This document shows, piece after piece, positions 1 to 8,773 of a DNA stretch of 36,365 bases (within the stretch, counting starts at the first letter, position 1; each line of letters begins with the position of its first letter). Location of the stretch: positions 1 to 36,365 of the forward strand of contig JAJRTW010000091.1 in assembly GCA_024278075.1 (NCBI GenBank). Direction: 5' to 3'. Under the pieces are notes generated by a model, which saw only the letters and a list, made by a program, of their open reading frames with translations, was not told the origin of the DNA and searched no databases. The translations under genes and the position numbers were made by a program. This DNA is from Bacteroidota bacterium (GTDB lineage: Bacteria; Bacteroidota; Ignavibacteria; Kapaibacteriales; UBA2268).

Positions 1-360
1 AATACGCCAATCGTATGCTGCAGATGATAAATATATAGTCGTAGGGGCAGGTTCTAAACCTGCCTTCACAGTTCGTTGTTATTTTCAGGGACGGTTTGGA
101 ACCGTCCCCTACAAATACGCCAATTTGTAATTTGGCAAAGCCACAGTTCATTTCGAAGGAGCTTGCGACTGAGGAATCTATAATAGAATAAAATTTCCCG
201 AGATGCCTGTTGTTACAACTGGCGATTGAATGGAGCTGAAGCTATTGTCGGGTGTAACACCTGACAGAACAAGGGAACAGTAATAATCGAAATGAAATTA
301 AGATCGAAATATAATAAATCGAAATATAATAATAAATATTAATAAAATCAGAATAAATAT
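1..360. other. Repeat-rich spacer upstream of nuoN
   Basis: No credible gene is visible. The stretch holds a two-hairpin palindromic element (41-112). The 11-base word aatacgccaat occurs at both 1-11 and 114-124, flanking that element. Around 147-181 lies a further sequence of the 'ttcgaaggagcttgcgactgagg' style that resembles dispersed repeats of Bacteroidota-type genomes. The last 80 bases are very AT-rich and lead into nuoN without a clear Shine-Dalgarno sequence, which is common in this group. If nuoM lies to the left of the window, this spacer interrupts the nuo operon. Confidence 0.6.
41..112. repeat. Two-hairpin MITE-like element, copy 1
   Basis: The element is bounded by GTAGGGG (41-47) and its inverted copy CCCCTAC (106-112). 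Inside are two perfect hairpins: an 8-bp stem at 46-53/57-64 and a 9-bp stem at 88-96/100-108, each with a 3-base loop. A second member with the same ends and the same two stems is at 5137-5250. It has no coding capacity. Whether it moves or acts as an RNA structure is not known. Confidence 0.75.
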
Positions 361-1869
361 ATGTTTTCCGTTGAAGCAAATTTCCTGGATCAGTTAAAAG
401 ACAGCATCGGCCTATTTCTGCCGGAAACTGTTTTGATTGCCACATTTCTTCTTTCCCTGATTCTCGACCTGATATTCAGAAAGTCGAGGACGCTAACAGG
501 CATAGTCACTGCAATCGGGTTCGTCGTTGCCGGCATCTGTTTGATAGGCCAAACCGGAGAAACAGCCTTCATTTTCTCTCGTATGCTGGTTGTCGATCCG
601 TTTGCATTGTTCTTCAAGTTCGTGATTCTTCTGTCGGGCCTGATAGTTGTCCTGATGTCGTTTTTCTCAAAAGAACTTTATGAAACCACCGAAGGCGTGG
701 GCGAATATTTCACACTCATTACCGGCATGACAATCGGTATGTTCCTTTTGGCGTCGGCGTCAAATTTGATTATGATCTACCTTGCCATCGAAACGATGTC
801 GATCAGTTCCTATATTCTGGCCGGCTATACCAAGGAAATCCGCCGGGCAAGCGAGGCTTCGCTGAAATATGTCATTTTCGGTGCGGTTTCGTCCGGTATA
901 ATGATTTACGGAATGTCGATTCTCTTTGGGCTCACCGGCACTCTCAACCTGTTTGATATTAATACATTTTTGCTGTCGAACGAAGTCAACATGGTGCCGC
1001 TTATGCTTTCGGGCCTGATGATATTAGCCGGGTTTGCATATAAAATATCCGCCGTGCCGTTCCATTTCTGGACGCCGGATGTGTATGAAGGCGCCCCCGT
1101 CACCATATCCGCACTACTTTCAGTGGCATCAAAGGCCGCCGGGTTTGCTGTTTTAATCAGATTCCTGAAATCGGCATTCATCGACCCTACGTTATCTTCG
1201 GATGTGGCATGGAATACCATTTCCAGCATCGACTGGCAATATATAATCGCGATACTCGCAGTCGTGACAATGACCGTCGGCAACCTCGTGGCCGTGTGGC
1301 AGACCAATGTCAAGAGGCTGCTGGCCTACTCCAGCATTGCCCATGCGGGGTATTTGCTAATGGGCGTGGTGGTTATGAACGAAATCGGAATTGCGGCCAT
1401 ACTGCTGTACTTCTTTGCATACATGATAATGAACCTCGGGGCTTTCTATGTGGTGATGCTAATCGCAAACAAGACCGGCAGCGAGGAACTTGACGACTAT
1501 CAGGGGCTTGGCCACAGCGCCCCCGTGCTTGGCGTCTGCATGACAATTTTTCTAATATCACTAACCGGCCTGCCGCCAACATTCGGGTTCATCGGCAAAT
1601 TATACATATTCTCTGCCGTGCTTGATTCGGGCTTGATCTGGCTTGCCGTTGTCGGTGTACTGAACAGTGTTGTGTCGCTGTACTACTACGCCAAAGTATT
1701 CAGGAATATGTATTTCAGGGGCATGGACCCGCCGAAAGAGCCAATGACTTTTTCTTATGGAAGTATGATTTTGTTATTCCTTTTGGCAATACCAACGGTA
1801 TTATTCGGTGTGTATTTCACACCAATTTTAGCATGGGCAAAGTCATCGGTGGAGATATTTTTCGGGTAG
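361..1869 (+). CDS. nuoN: NADH-quinone oxidoreductase subunit N (NuoN)
   Basis: This is an antiporter-like membrane subunit of respiratory complex I, which takes part in proton pumping coupled to NADH:quinone electron transfer. The 502-residue protein is hydrophobic throughout, with about 13-14 predicted membrane segments, close to the usual 480-500 residues. Diagnostic motifs include YLAIETMSISSYILAGY with the conserved membrane Glu at about residue 144, the conserved Lys in ASLKY at about 169, and KISAVPFHFWTPDVYEGAP from about 228, holding the conserved Lys and His of the proton path. The stop is TAG. No other nuo gene is in the window. nuoN is normally the last gene of the operon after nuoM, so the rest probably lies to the left. 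Confidence 0.96.
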   Translation: MFSVEANFLDQLKDSIGLFLPETVLIATFLLSLILDLIFRKSRTLTGIVTAIGFVVAGICLIGQTGETAFIFSRMLVVDPFALFFKFVILLSGLIVVLMSFFSKELYETTEGVGEYFTLITGMTIGMFLLASASNLIMIYLAIETMSISSYILAGYTKEIRRASEASLKYVIFGAVSSGIMIYGMSILFGLTGTLNLFDINTFLLSNEVNMVPLMLSGLMILAGFAYKISAVPFHFWTPDVYEGAPVTISALLSVASKAAGFAVLIRFLKSAFIDPTLSSDVAWNTISSIDWQYIIAILAVVTMTVGNLVAVWQTNVKRLLAYSSIAHAGYLLMGVVVMNEIGIAAILLYFFAYMIMNLGAFYVVMLIANKTGSEELDDYQGLGHSAPVLGVCMTIFLISLTGLPPTFGFIGKLYIFSAVLDSGLIWLAVVGVLNSVVSLYYYAKVFRNMYFRGMDPPKEPMTFSYGSMILLFLLAIPTVLFGVYFTPILAWAKSSVEIFFG

Positions 1870-1896
1870 GAATAATAATAACAATTATTATTATTC
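1870..1896. repeat. AT-rich inverted repeat after nuoN
   Basis: Immediately after the nuoN stop there is a perfect 12-bp inverted repeat (1870-1881 and 1885-1896) with a 3-base loop. It is made almost wholly of A and T, so it would be a weak hairpin. It may help end or stabilise the nuoN transcript, but it lacks a GC-rich stem. Confidence 0.4.
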
Positions 1897-1968
1897 GTAT
1901 ATTTGACAATTACAATTCAGCCGTTCTTATATAGATATTTTATATCATTACTATCAGGAGAATGATGT

Positions 1969-2391
1969 ATGAAAATCCTCATCATAGCGATAACAATTCT
2001 TCTTTTAAGCACTTCATACTTAAGTTCACAGACAGCTGCTGAAATGCCAATGCAGGACAAAGACCCGGCACTTGCAATGGTTTATTCTGCTTTGATGCCC
2101 GGATTAGGCCAGATTTACAATTAGGACATTGGCAGTGGTTTCATGCTATTTGGACTCTCTACAGCAGGAGCTATCTTTTTTTTGATGGATAATGAAGGTA
2201 GTAGCGTCGGGGTCCCGGGTGCAGTTATTTATATCGTTTGTAGATTAATCTCCTTGATTGATGCCCCGATACGGTCAGCAAATATCAACGAGGAGAATAG
2301 AATAAAAAGAGCTGCTTTGATTAAGAATTACGGCGTGAAAGATCTGGGCTTTAACAGAGGTATAACAATTGGTTATTCTTTTTCATTGTAA
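1969..2391 (+). pseudogene. Small membrane protein (PGLGQIYN type) with in-frame TAG
   Basis: The frame opens at 1969 behind AGGAG (1956-1960) with a signal-like segment (MKILIIAITILLLSTSYLSS). It reaches the motif ALMPGLGQIYN and is cut at codon 52 by TAG (2122-2124). The same frame then continues without a break to TAA at 2389-2391 with clearly coding-like, membrane-rich protein. Without the TAG the product would be about 140 residues. The motif and layout match small DUF5683/TM2-like membrane proteins of Bacteroidota, whose function is unknown. The stop lies directly after the family motif, so it is a single-base nonsense change, a sequencing error or suppression; all three stop codons terminate other genes here. 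Family assignment is by recognition only. Confidence 0.7.
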
Positions 2392-2541
2392 TATTAAACG
2401 GTTCCGAATTCCGGTGTAGAGGCTGCATCCTCATTATGAACTTTATCATCTGCTATGTCGATATTCCATCTTGCCGACCTGGAAAAATTATAATCCGATT
2501 AAATCGTTGATATATTATATTCATAAACCTATAGATACGAT

Positions 2542-2733
2542 ATGGAAAAGATTAAGATCATTTATTGGCAGGATGAAGGATTCTGGCTCGGCTATAACGA
2601 GCAGTATCCCGAATATATCACACAGGGCATGAGCCTTGAAGAGTTAAAAGAAAACCTTATCGACTTACTCAACGATATAAAAACAGGTGATATCCCCGGT
2701 GTTCGAAAATCTATGGAAATAGTTGTACCGTGA
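2542..2733 (+). CDS. hicB: HicB-like antitoxin
   Basis: This 63-residue protein matches the partial RNase H-like fold of short HicB antitoxins: a first strand (IKIIYWQDEGFWLGYNEQYP), a hairpin ending in ITQGMSLEEL, and a following amphipathic helix ENLIDLLNDI. HicB binds and neutralises the HicA mRNA interferase encoded next to it. It has no C-terminal DNA-binding domain, so autoregulation would need another route. Its TGA stop (2731-2733) overlaps the GTG start of hicA by two bases, which indicates translational coupling. Antitoxin-first order is a recognised variant of the hicAB arrangement. Upstream ribosome binding is weak. Confidence 0.8.
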   Translation: MEKIKIIYWQDEGFWLGYNEQYPEYITQGMSLEELKENLIDLLNDIKTGDIPGVRKSMEIVVP

Positions 2734-2903
2734 AAAGAAAATATCTTCTCAAAAAATTAAACCAACTGGGGTGCGTTTTAATTCGCCACGGCGGCAAACA
2801 CGACTGGTACCAAAACTCTTCAACCGGTGCTTGCCAGCCTGTACCGAGGCATAATGAAATAAACGAACATCTTGCAAAGAGCATAATTAAACGACTAACA
2901 TAG
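2730..2903 (+). CDS. hicA: HicA-like mRNA interferase toxin
   Basis: This 57-residue ORF starts at GTG (2730), overlaps the hicB stop and ends with TAG at 2901-2903. The sequence MKRKYLLKKLNQLGCVL, then RHGGKHDWYQN and VPRHNEINEHLAKSIIKRL, is the double-stranded RNA-binding-like fold of HicA. The catalytic His sits in GGKH and the terminal helix carries the usual 'P.H.E....la..I.k.l' pattern. HicA toxins cleave mRNA and arrest growth until HicB is replenished. All family landmarks are present, so the toxin looks intact. ATG starts do not give a complete HicA fold, which is why GTG is chosen. Confidence 0.85.
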   Translation: MKRKYLLKKLNQLGCVLIRHGGKHDWYQNSSTGACQPVPRHNEINEHLAKSIIKRLT

Positions 2904-3061
2904 AATTAGCGAGAAATATCCGGATTTTGAGAATAAGCTATTGCAAATCACCAAAAATAGCTGCCAAACCGTGAGGCTTGACAGCAAGTGAAATGTCGAT
3001 TTGTAAGCAATGATATTATCTGCTATCTTCCCCAATATAAGAGAAAGAACAACCACAGGGA

Positions 3062-5065
3062 TCACTGCACAATCAGCCGTTGGACTACGTTGTCTCCTTT
3101 GTCAGTTGATAACGAAAGCAGATAAACCCCCGGAACTAATTTATCGGCGAATCCGGTTTTGATTTCTTGCATCCCCGACGGAAGGCTTAATGCCTTTAAG
3201 GTTTCCATGTACTGTCCGCTCATTTTATGGAGCCTGATTTCAACCCTGCATTTTTCAATAAGCTTGAATTTGAGGTTGATATAATTGCCGGGATTCGGAT
3301 TGGGATAAATAACAAAATCCTTAATGCCATTTGAAGACAGGCGGCACAAATCGAAGATTGATTGCTCATTGTCGAGAGCTGAGCACGCTTCTTCGGGTTT
3401 CATCTCGCCATTCTCAATACTTGCTATGATACTCAGTTCTTGTCTCAGGCGCTTTTGGTAACGCTCCGGCAGCTTCGATAGGAATTCCTCAGTCGGATAG
3501 AACCACAGGACTATTTCGGCATAATTGTAATCGAAACTCTTTTCTATTTTTTCATATTTAGCACTGTCCTTAGCAATTGTCACAGAGTGTTCTAATTCAG
3601 TTGGTGTTTCATAATCCGGGAATTGATCTCCCATTTTCACCAAAACCGGTATCAGTTTATCGATTTTCGTGCGGTTGATTAATTGGAAATTGCCATTTGA
3701 ATTGATTCCACGCCATTTTCTACTAATCTTTTGGCCGTCAACCGATGACGGACTATGAAATAGAGGGCTGTTCTTGGTGGGTGAATATATAACTTTGTGA
3801 ACTATATCGCCAACAAAAAATGAATAGTTCATTGCAACGGGAGCAATCGGATTGTAATCATTATAACTCCAGCCGTCATATTCAGTCAATGTAGATTTGG
3901 AGTGATAAACAAGTTTAGTATTCAGCGGTACTATCTCTGTGTAGCGTGCCAACACCGGCTTTGAGTTCATATCGTATCCTTTTTGCTCTAATTTCTGCTC
4001 TTTTTTTGTGCCGATATTTGACAGCAATTCTTCATAATCAAAGACGACGCCGACATCATATTTCAAGACCGTCTTTTGAAGCTCCGAGAGCCTTGTCCCG
4101 TCTGAAGTTCTGATACTCAACCTTTCAAGTTCTTCCGGCGTTAATTGCAATAATTCAGTGCCTTTGAATTCGTCTGCAATTTGTTTGGATATTATGGAAT
4201 ACATCCTGATTTGGGACATTGCGACTGTATCTTTAAGATCGACAGCTTTTTGCATTGTACGTCGGTAGCATATCTCAAATTCCTCCATCCGGTTTTCTCC
4301 GGCCAGCGATTGCAGCCGCAAAAGAGAATATCTAATGCCATCTTTGCGCTCTTTTAAATTGTCAGTGATTTGCTTCAATAAAGTATAAAGATGCACTGAG
4401 CTTTTTACTTCCGTACCCAATTTATCAGTTTTTGTGATCGTAATTGTTCTTTTCTTCATGTCATATTTAACACTCTTAACTACCAATGAATCATCAGAAG
4501 CTACAGAATCTAATTTTCTGGAAAAAGTATAAGTGGGTCCCGGAACGTCGTTTCGCAATCTATCGAAAGCATCACTGGCCTGCTTGCCCATCAGAACTGT
4601 TGTTGTTTCTGCTTTCTGCTGCGTGTTTGATGAATCCTTAGTTTCCTCTTTTTCCTCCACTTTATCGCTTCCATCGCCATTGTCATTATTTTGATATGCG
4701 ATGCTCTTACTCTTAGTGCTTGATTCTATGTTATTCTCTTGTATTTCAGTATTATTTGATTGATTATCTGATGTTATATTTTCTTCTGCAACGGAATTAT
4801 CACTGATTGTGAACAAAGTGATAACTGCTATTGTAAATGCTGATGCTAATATAGCCATAGTGACTCTGCCTCCGGTGGATGCCGCAAATTCTCGGGCATT
4901 CCTTGTTAAATGATTCAACATATTTGATTTAGGTTGATCTATATAACCGCCGCCTTTGCCCATCAACTGCCGGAGCTGGGTTTCATTGAAGAACGGCTGC
5001 GGGTTATTTGCCTTTTTCGCTTGTTCGAAATATTCGTTTTGTGTCTTTTTCATTATTCTTTTCAT
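3062..5065 (-). CDS. Single-pass membrane protein with T9SS sorting domain, putative sigma-factor partner
   Basis: No characterised family is recognised. Visible parts of this 667-residue protein are a charged N-terminal stretch of about 68 residues without a signal peptide, containing PFFNETQLRQLMGKGGG; one membrane segment at about 69-88 (MAILASAFTIAVITLFTI); an Asn/Ser/Glu-rich linker to about 150; a long soluble region with acidic and basic stretches; and a C-terminal module from about 590 (FVIYPNPNPGNYINLKF ... GVYLLSL) typical of T9SS type A sorting domains. It lies 259 bp behind the ECF sigma gene on the same strand. Cytoplasmic head plus one membrane segment is the layout of anti-sigma factors, so that role is inferred. 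A sorting domain on a membrane-anchored protein is odd. ATG at 5053 is an alternative start. Confidence 0.7.
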   Translation of the reverse strand: MKRIMKKTQNEYFEQAKKANNPQPFFNETQLRQLMGKGGGYIDQPKSNMLNHLTRNAREFAASTGGRVTMAILASAFTIAVITLFTISDNSVAEENITSDNQSNNTEIQENNIESSTKSKSIAYQNNDNGDGSDKVEEKEETKDSSNTQQKAETTTVLMGKQASDAFDRLRNDVPGPTYTFSRKLDSVASDDSLVVKSVKYDMKKRTITITKTDKLGTEVKSSVHLYTLLKQITDNLKERKDGIRYSLLRLQSLAGENRMEEFEICYRRTMQKAVDLKDTVAMSQIRMYSIISKQIADEFKGTELLQLTPEELERLSIRTSDGTRLSELQKTVLKYDVGVVFDYEELLSNIGTKKEQKLEQKGYDMNSKPVLARYTEIVPLNTKLVYHSKSTLTEYDGWSYNDYNPIAPVAMNYSFFVGDIVHKVIYSPTKNSPLFHSPSSVDGQKISRKWRGINSNGNFQLINRTKIDKLIPVLVKMGDQFPDYETPTELEHSVTIAKDSAKYEKIEKSFDYNYAEIVLWFYPTEEFLSKLPERYQKRLRQELSIIASIENGEMKPEEACSALDNEQSIFDLCRLSSNGIKDFVIYPNPNPGNYINLKFKLIEKCRVEIRLHKMSGQYMETLKALSLPSGMQEIKTGFADKLVPGVYLLSLSTDKGDNVVQRLIVQ

Positions 5066-5136
5066 ATTATATTAAACAATAACCACAAACGACAGGGACA
5101 TTGATTTTTGAATTAACCCGAACATTTAACACCTTT

Positions 5137-5250
5137 GTAGGGGCAGGTTCATAACCTGCCCGTTTGATCTGTAACCTGCCCGTCCAGTGAGTAACCTGCA
5201 TACCAATCGCTTGTATTATCACAACGGGATGGTTTGGAACCATCCCCTAC
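5137..5250. repeat. Two-hairpin MITE-like element, copy 2
   Basis: The ends are GTAGGGG (5137-5143) and CCCCTAC (5244-5250), as in the element at 41-112. It holds the same 'aggtt..aacct' hairpin and the same 'ggtttggaacc' hairpin, the latter with compensating changes in both arms (gggatgg/ccatccc instead of gggacgg/ccgtccc). Its middle is longer and repeats 'taacctgc' three times. It lies between the sigma factor gene and its putative partner. Confidence 0.75.
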
Positions 5251-5327
5251 GGCAGTGGATATTTCATTGTCTGGCAGATACTTTTTAAGTGACCTAACAA
5301 CCATCCCCTACGGCAGTGGATATTTCA
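5238..5327. repeat. 29-bp direct repeat pair at the sigma gene 3' end
   Basis: The same 29 bases occur at 5238-5266 and 5299-5327. The first copy overlaps the right end of the palindromic element. The last three bases of the second copy (tca) are the complement of the TGA stop codon of the sigma factor gene. The duplication therefore sets where that reading frame ends. Confidence 0.85.
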
Positions 5328-5894
5328 CAAAGAATTCAGTTCAGCAGCAGCTTTCGTTTTGCTGCCTGCTCCAAGAAGAACGGCCAATTTCTTCTTGCCC
5401 CTCAGGATACGCATCTTCACGCTCGAAAGCGAAGCGTCCTGGATTGTGCATATCTCTTTGTGCGGCATACCAAAAATATCAAAGAGAATTATCGCCTCTC
5501 GCTGCTTGCCGGGCAGTTTGTCCAATGCTGAATAGAGTATATGAATATCGGCGGCAACGTCCGGCGGGATTGAATTGCAGTACAGTTCGTCAACGTCCTG
5601 CTTGTCGTCGGCCCTGAAGCGTACAAACGCCCTTTGCCGTTTGCTATAGACCCTGCTGGCGATAGTAAAAAGAAAACTCAGGAATGCACCGTCCTCTTTC
5701 AGGCTGCCGAAACTTTCGAAGGCGATCATAATAGTTTCACCGGCAACGTCTTTAGCTTCCTCGCGGTTCCTTGTCATAGCAAGGGTATATCTTTCGAGGC
5801 TGCTTGCGACTGGTTTCAGAAGTTTCAGGAACTTATCCTGCTTTCTTTTTTTCAGCATCGGGTCTTTACCGTTTATGTTTTTTCCATTGTCCAT
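5325..5894 (-). CDS. ECF-type RNA polymerase sigma factor
   Basis: This 189-residue protein has the two-domain layout of extracytoplasmic-function sigma factors. Region 2 spans about 25-95 (core binding and -10 recognition, with AKDVAGETIMIAFESFGSL and FLFTIASRVYSKRQRA). Region 4 spans about 117-172 (ALDKLPGKQREAIILFDIFG followed by the helix-turn-helix EICTIQDASLSSVKMRILRG) and contacts the -35 element. It would direct transcription of a small regulon in response to an envelope cue. The downstream same-strand gene encodes a one-pass membrane protein and is the likely partner. The intervening 259 bp is filled with repeats. The last residues after about 172 are not conserved in the family. Confidence 0.9.
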   Translation of the reverse strand: MDNGKNINGKDPMLKKRKQDKFLKLLKPVASSLERYTLAMTRNREEAKDVAGETIMIAFESFGSLKEDGAFLSFLFTIASRVYSKRQRAFVRFRADDKQDVDELYCNSIPPDVAADIHILYSALDKLPGKQREAIILFDIFGMPHKEICTIQDASLSSVKMRILRGKKKLAVLLGAGSKTKAAAELNSL

Positions 5895-5987
5895 TCAGGC
5901 AGTAAGTGGAGTATTTGTTGAAAAAAGTCGCATTTATTTTAGAATTAAGGGATAGATATATACGAAATTAATAGCTGTTAGTTATCG

Positions 5988-6023
5988 TATCATCCCTTTG
6001 AAAAGGTAATTTATTTAACCATA
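5988..6023 (+). mobile_element. Solo insertion-sequence end (IS630-type remnant)
   Basis: The sequence begins TATCATCCCTTTGAAA and continues GGTAATTTATT. It closely matches the end of the IS630-like element at the right edge of the window (from 36232: TATCATCCCTTAGAAA, then GAGTAATTAATT). Both start at a TA dinucleotide, the usual IS630 target. No transposase fragment or matching second end follows here, so it looks like a leftover end or a small non-autonomous derivative. Confidence 0.55.
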
Positions 6024-6037
6024 CTTTTTAATAATTA

Positions 6038-6117
6038 TTCAATTGCCACGTGCTTTAGCTCGTGGAAATAAGAATTAGCAGAAAACGGTTCAATTGCCAT
6101 GTGCTTTAGCTCGTGGA
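6038..6117. repeat. Paired 29-bp 'ccacgtgctttagctcgtgg' hairpin repeats
   Basis: Two copies lie at 6038-6066 and 6089-6117, differing at one base. Each contains CCACG-tgctttagct-CGTGG, which can fold into a hairpin with one internal mismatch. Reverse-complement copies occur at 15817-15838 and (shorter) 18251-18267, so this is a dispersed family in the genome. Confidence 0.8.
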
Positions 6118-6395
6118 TGATGATTAGCTTTTTCTTTTCCCCGCAAGCCAAGCATTCTCATTTTTCTATTCGGAATCTACATAACCGGCAGCAACTACAA
6201 ATCAATTATTCCCACATTCGATTACCTCTCATCCTTTGAGATACTTGCATAGCTTGCCACGATCAACAAATTTGAAGAACTCACCGGCTGCGGCAATCAT
6301 TTCTTTGAATATAACATTATATTTCCTTAATTTTGAATCCTTATCATTGTCAATTTTATGATATTTAATAAATAGAAAACCATATTTAATTATAA

Positions 6396-7826
<1,431 letters not shown>

Positions 7827-7900
7827 ATGAATGAGGTTGCTGAAAATTTGGCCGTTACTGTAATTCAAGCGTAAGAAACTGTGTGAAAACTACCAAATAA

Positions 7901-7980
7901 TGTCATCCTGAATTTATTTCAGGATCTATATATCACATTATTACAGGCTTATAGATTCTGAAACGAGTTCAGAATGACAG
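7901..7980. repeat. 80-bp inverted-repeat element inside the atpD-atpC unit
   Basis: The 80 bases begin TGTCATCCTGAA and end TTCAGAATGACA(G), with imperfect 26-bp inverted arms. An 80-bp relative is at 18100-18179, where it sits inside longer inverted arms. The flank here (tgtgaaaac at 7882-7890) also matches that copy, so this is a shorter member of the same MITE-like family. It occupies the spacer between two co-functional genes. Confidence 0.8.
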
Positions 7981-8058
7981 TGATAACTGGCAAAATTCGT
8001 ATGCCGGCAAAAATATATATTAATTATAATTATAATAATATAATCCAAGAAGAAAACT

Positions 8059-8481
8059 ATGGCTCAGGACAGATTGCTGAATGTGGAAATCGTCACACCT
8101 CAGAAAGTGCTATTCAAAGGGAAGGCCGAATCGGTGACAGTGCCGGGCTCCCAATCTCCTTTCCAGATACTTTACAACCATGCACCGATTGTATCATCGC
8201 TGGATATTGGCATAGTAAGAATAATTGATGAAAACAGCAACAGCCGGATATTCGCCACCACCGAGGGCTTTGCCGAAGTCCGGCAGAATAGTATTGCTAT
8301 CCTCGTAGACAATGCCGACGTTGCTAACGATTTGCACGATGATGATATTATCAAAGAAATCGAAAGCATAAGAGAAAATCTTGAACATATTAAAGATAAA
8401 TTTGAAATTACGCAGCTGAAAAAACAGCTACATATTACCGAGAACAAGCAAAAAGCTCTTAATAAGCTCAAGGAAATGTAA
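8059..8481 (+). CDS. atpC: F1F0 ATP synthase subunit epsilon
   Basis: This 140-residue protein is the central-stalk subunit that with gamma couples rotation to catalysis and can inhibit ATP hydrolysis. The N-terminal beta-sandwich (LLNVEIVTPQKVLFKGKAESVTVPG, then FQILYNHAPIVSSLDIGIVRI) is clear. The helical C-terminal part (about 90-140, IKEIESIRENLEHIKDKF) is Lys/Glu-rich and charged, consistent with the two-helix domain. It pairs with atpD. A Rho-independent terminator follows ten bases after the TAA stop. The start at 8059 gives the family N-terminus. Confidence 0.95.
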   Translation: MAQDRLLNVEIVTPQKVLFKGKAESVTVPGSQSPFQILYNHAPIVSSLDIGIVRIIDENSNSRIFATTEGFAEVRQNSIAILVDNADVANDLHDDDIIKEIESIRENLEHIKDKFEITQLKKQLHITENKQKALNKLKEM

Positions 8482-8490
8482 TAAAAATTA

Positions 8491-8520
8491 AGCGGGATCA
8501 AGACTCGATTCCGCTTTTTT
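8491..8520 (+). terminator. Rho-independent terminator after atpC
   Basis: AGCGGGATC pairs with GATTCCGCT (9 bp including one G-T wobble, 7-base loop), followed directly by six T residues. It ends the atpD-atpC unit. Confidence 0.9.
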
Positions 8521-8551
8521 GATATAAAGCCCGGGCTTTGGGAATTATCGC

Positions 8552-8584
8552 ACTCATCCGATGACTCTAAGTCATCGGATGAGT
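8552..8584. repeat. 33-bp perfect palindrome, copy 1
   Basis: Two perfect 15-bp arms (8552-8566 and 8570-8584) surround the loop cta. The identical palindrome, differing only in its loop (tta), is at 15769-15801. Both lie downstream of a plus-strand gene. There is no run of T, so a REP-like dispersed element is more likely than a terminator. Confidence 0.85.
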
Positions 8585-8773
8585 AGAAATAAAATTTATT
8601 AGTTAGATGATATACTATCTATAGCGGAAGGCCTTTTGGCAGCTTTTTTTCAATTTTACAACCATGAAGAATAAGAATTGATCTTGTTCGTTAAGCTCTG
8701 ATAAATCCATACTATCCGAATTATTGCGGAGCGGGCGATAACATTATAACATAACTAAACAGCAAATAATACA

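Noticed and set aside
5234-5617. Plus-strand ORF of 127 codons over the sigma gene
   Set aside because: It runs antisense to conserved sigma region 4 and begins in a repeat element; it is a shadow frame.
6225-6310. Short protein-like stretch on the minus strand (AAGEFFKFVDRGKLCKYLKG)
   Set aside because: It may be a remnant of a lost gene, but it is under 35 codons between stops and cannot be assigned.
7974-8228. Plus-strand ORF overlapping the start of atpC
   Set aside because: It starts inside a MITE-like element and then reads atpC in the wrong frame.
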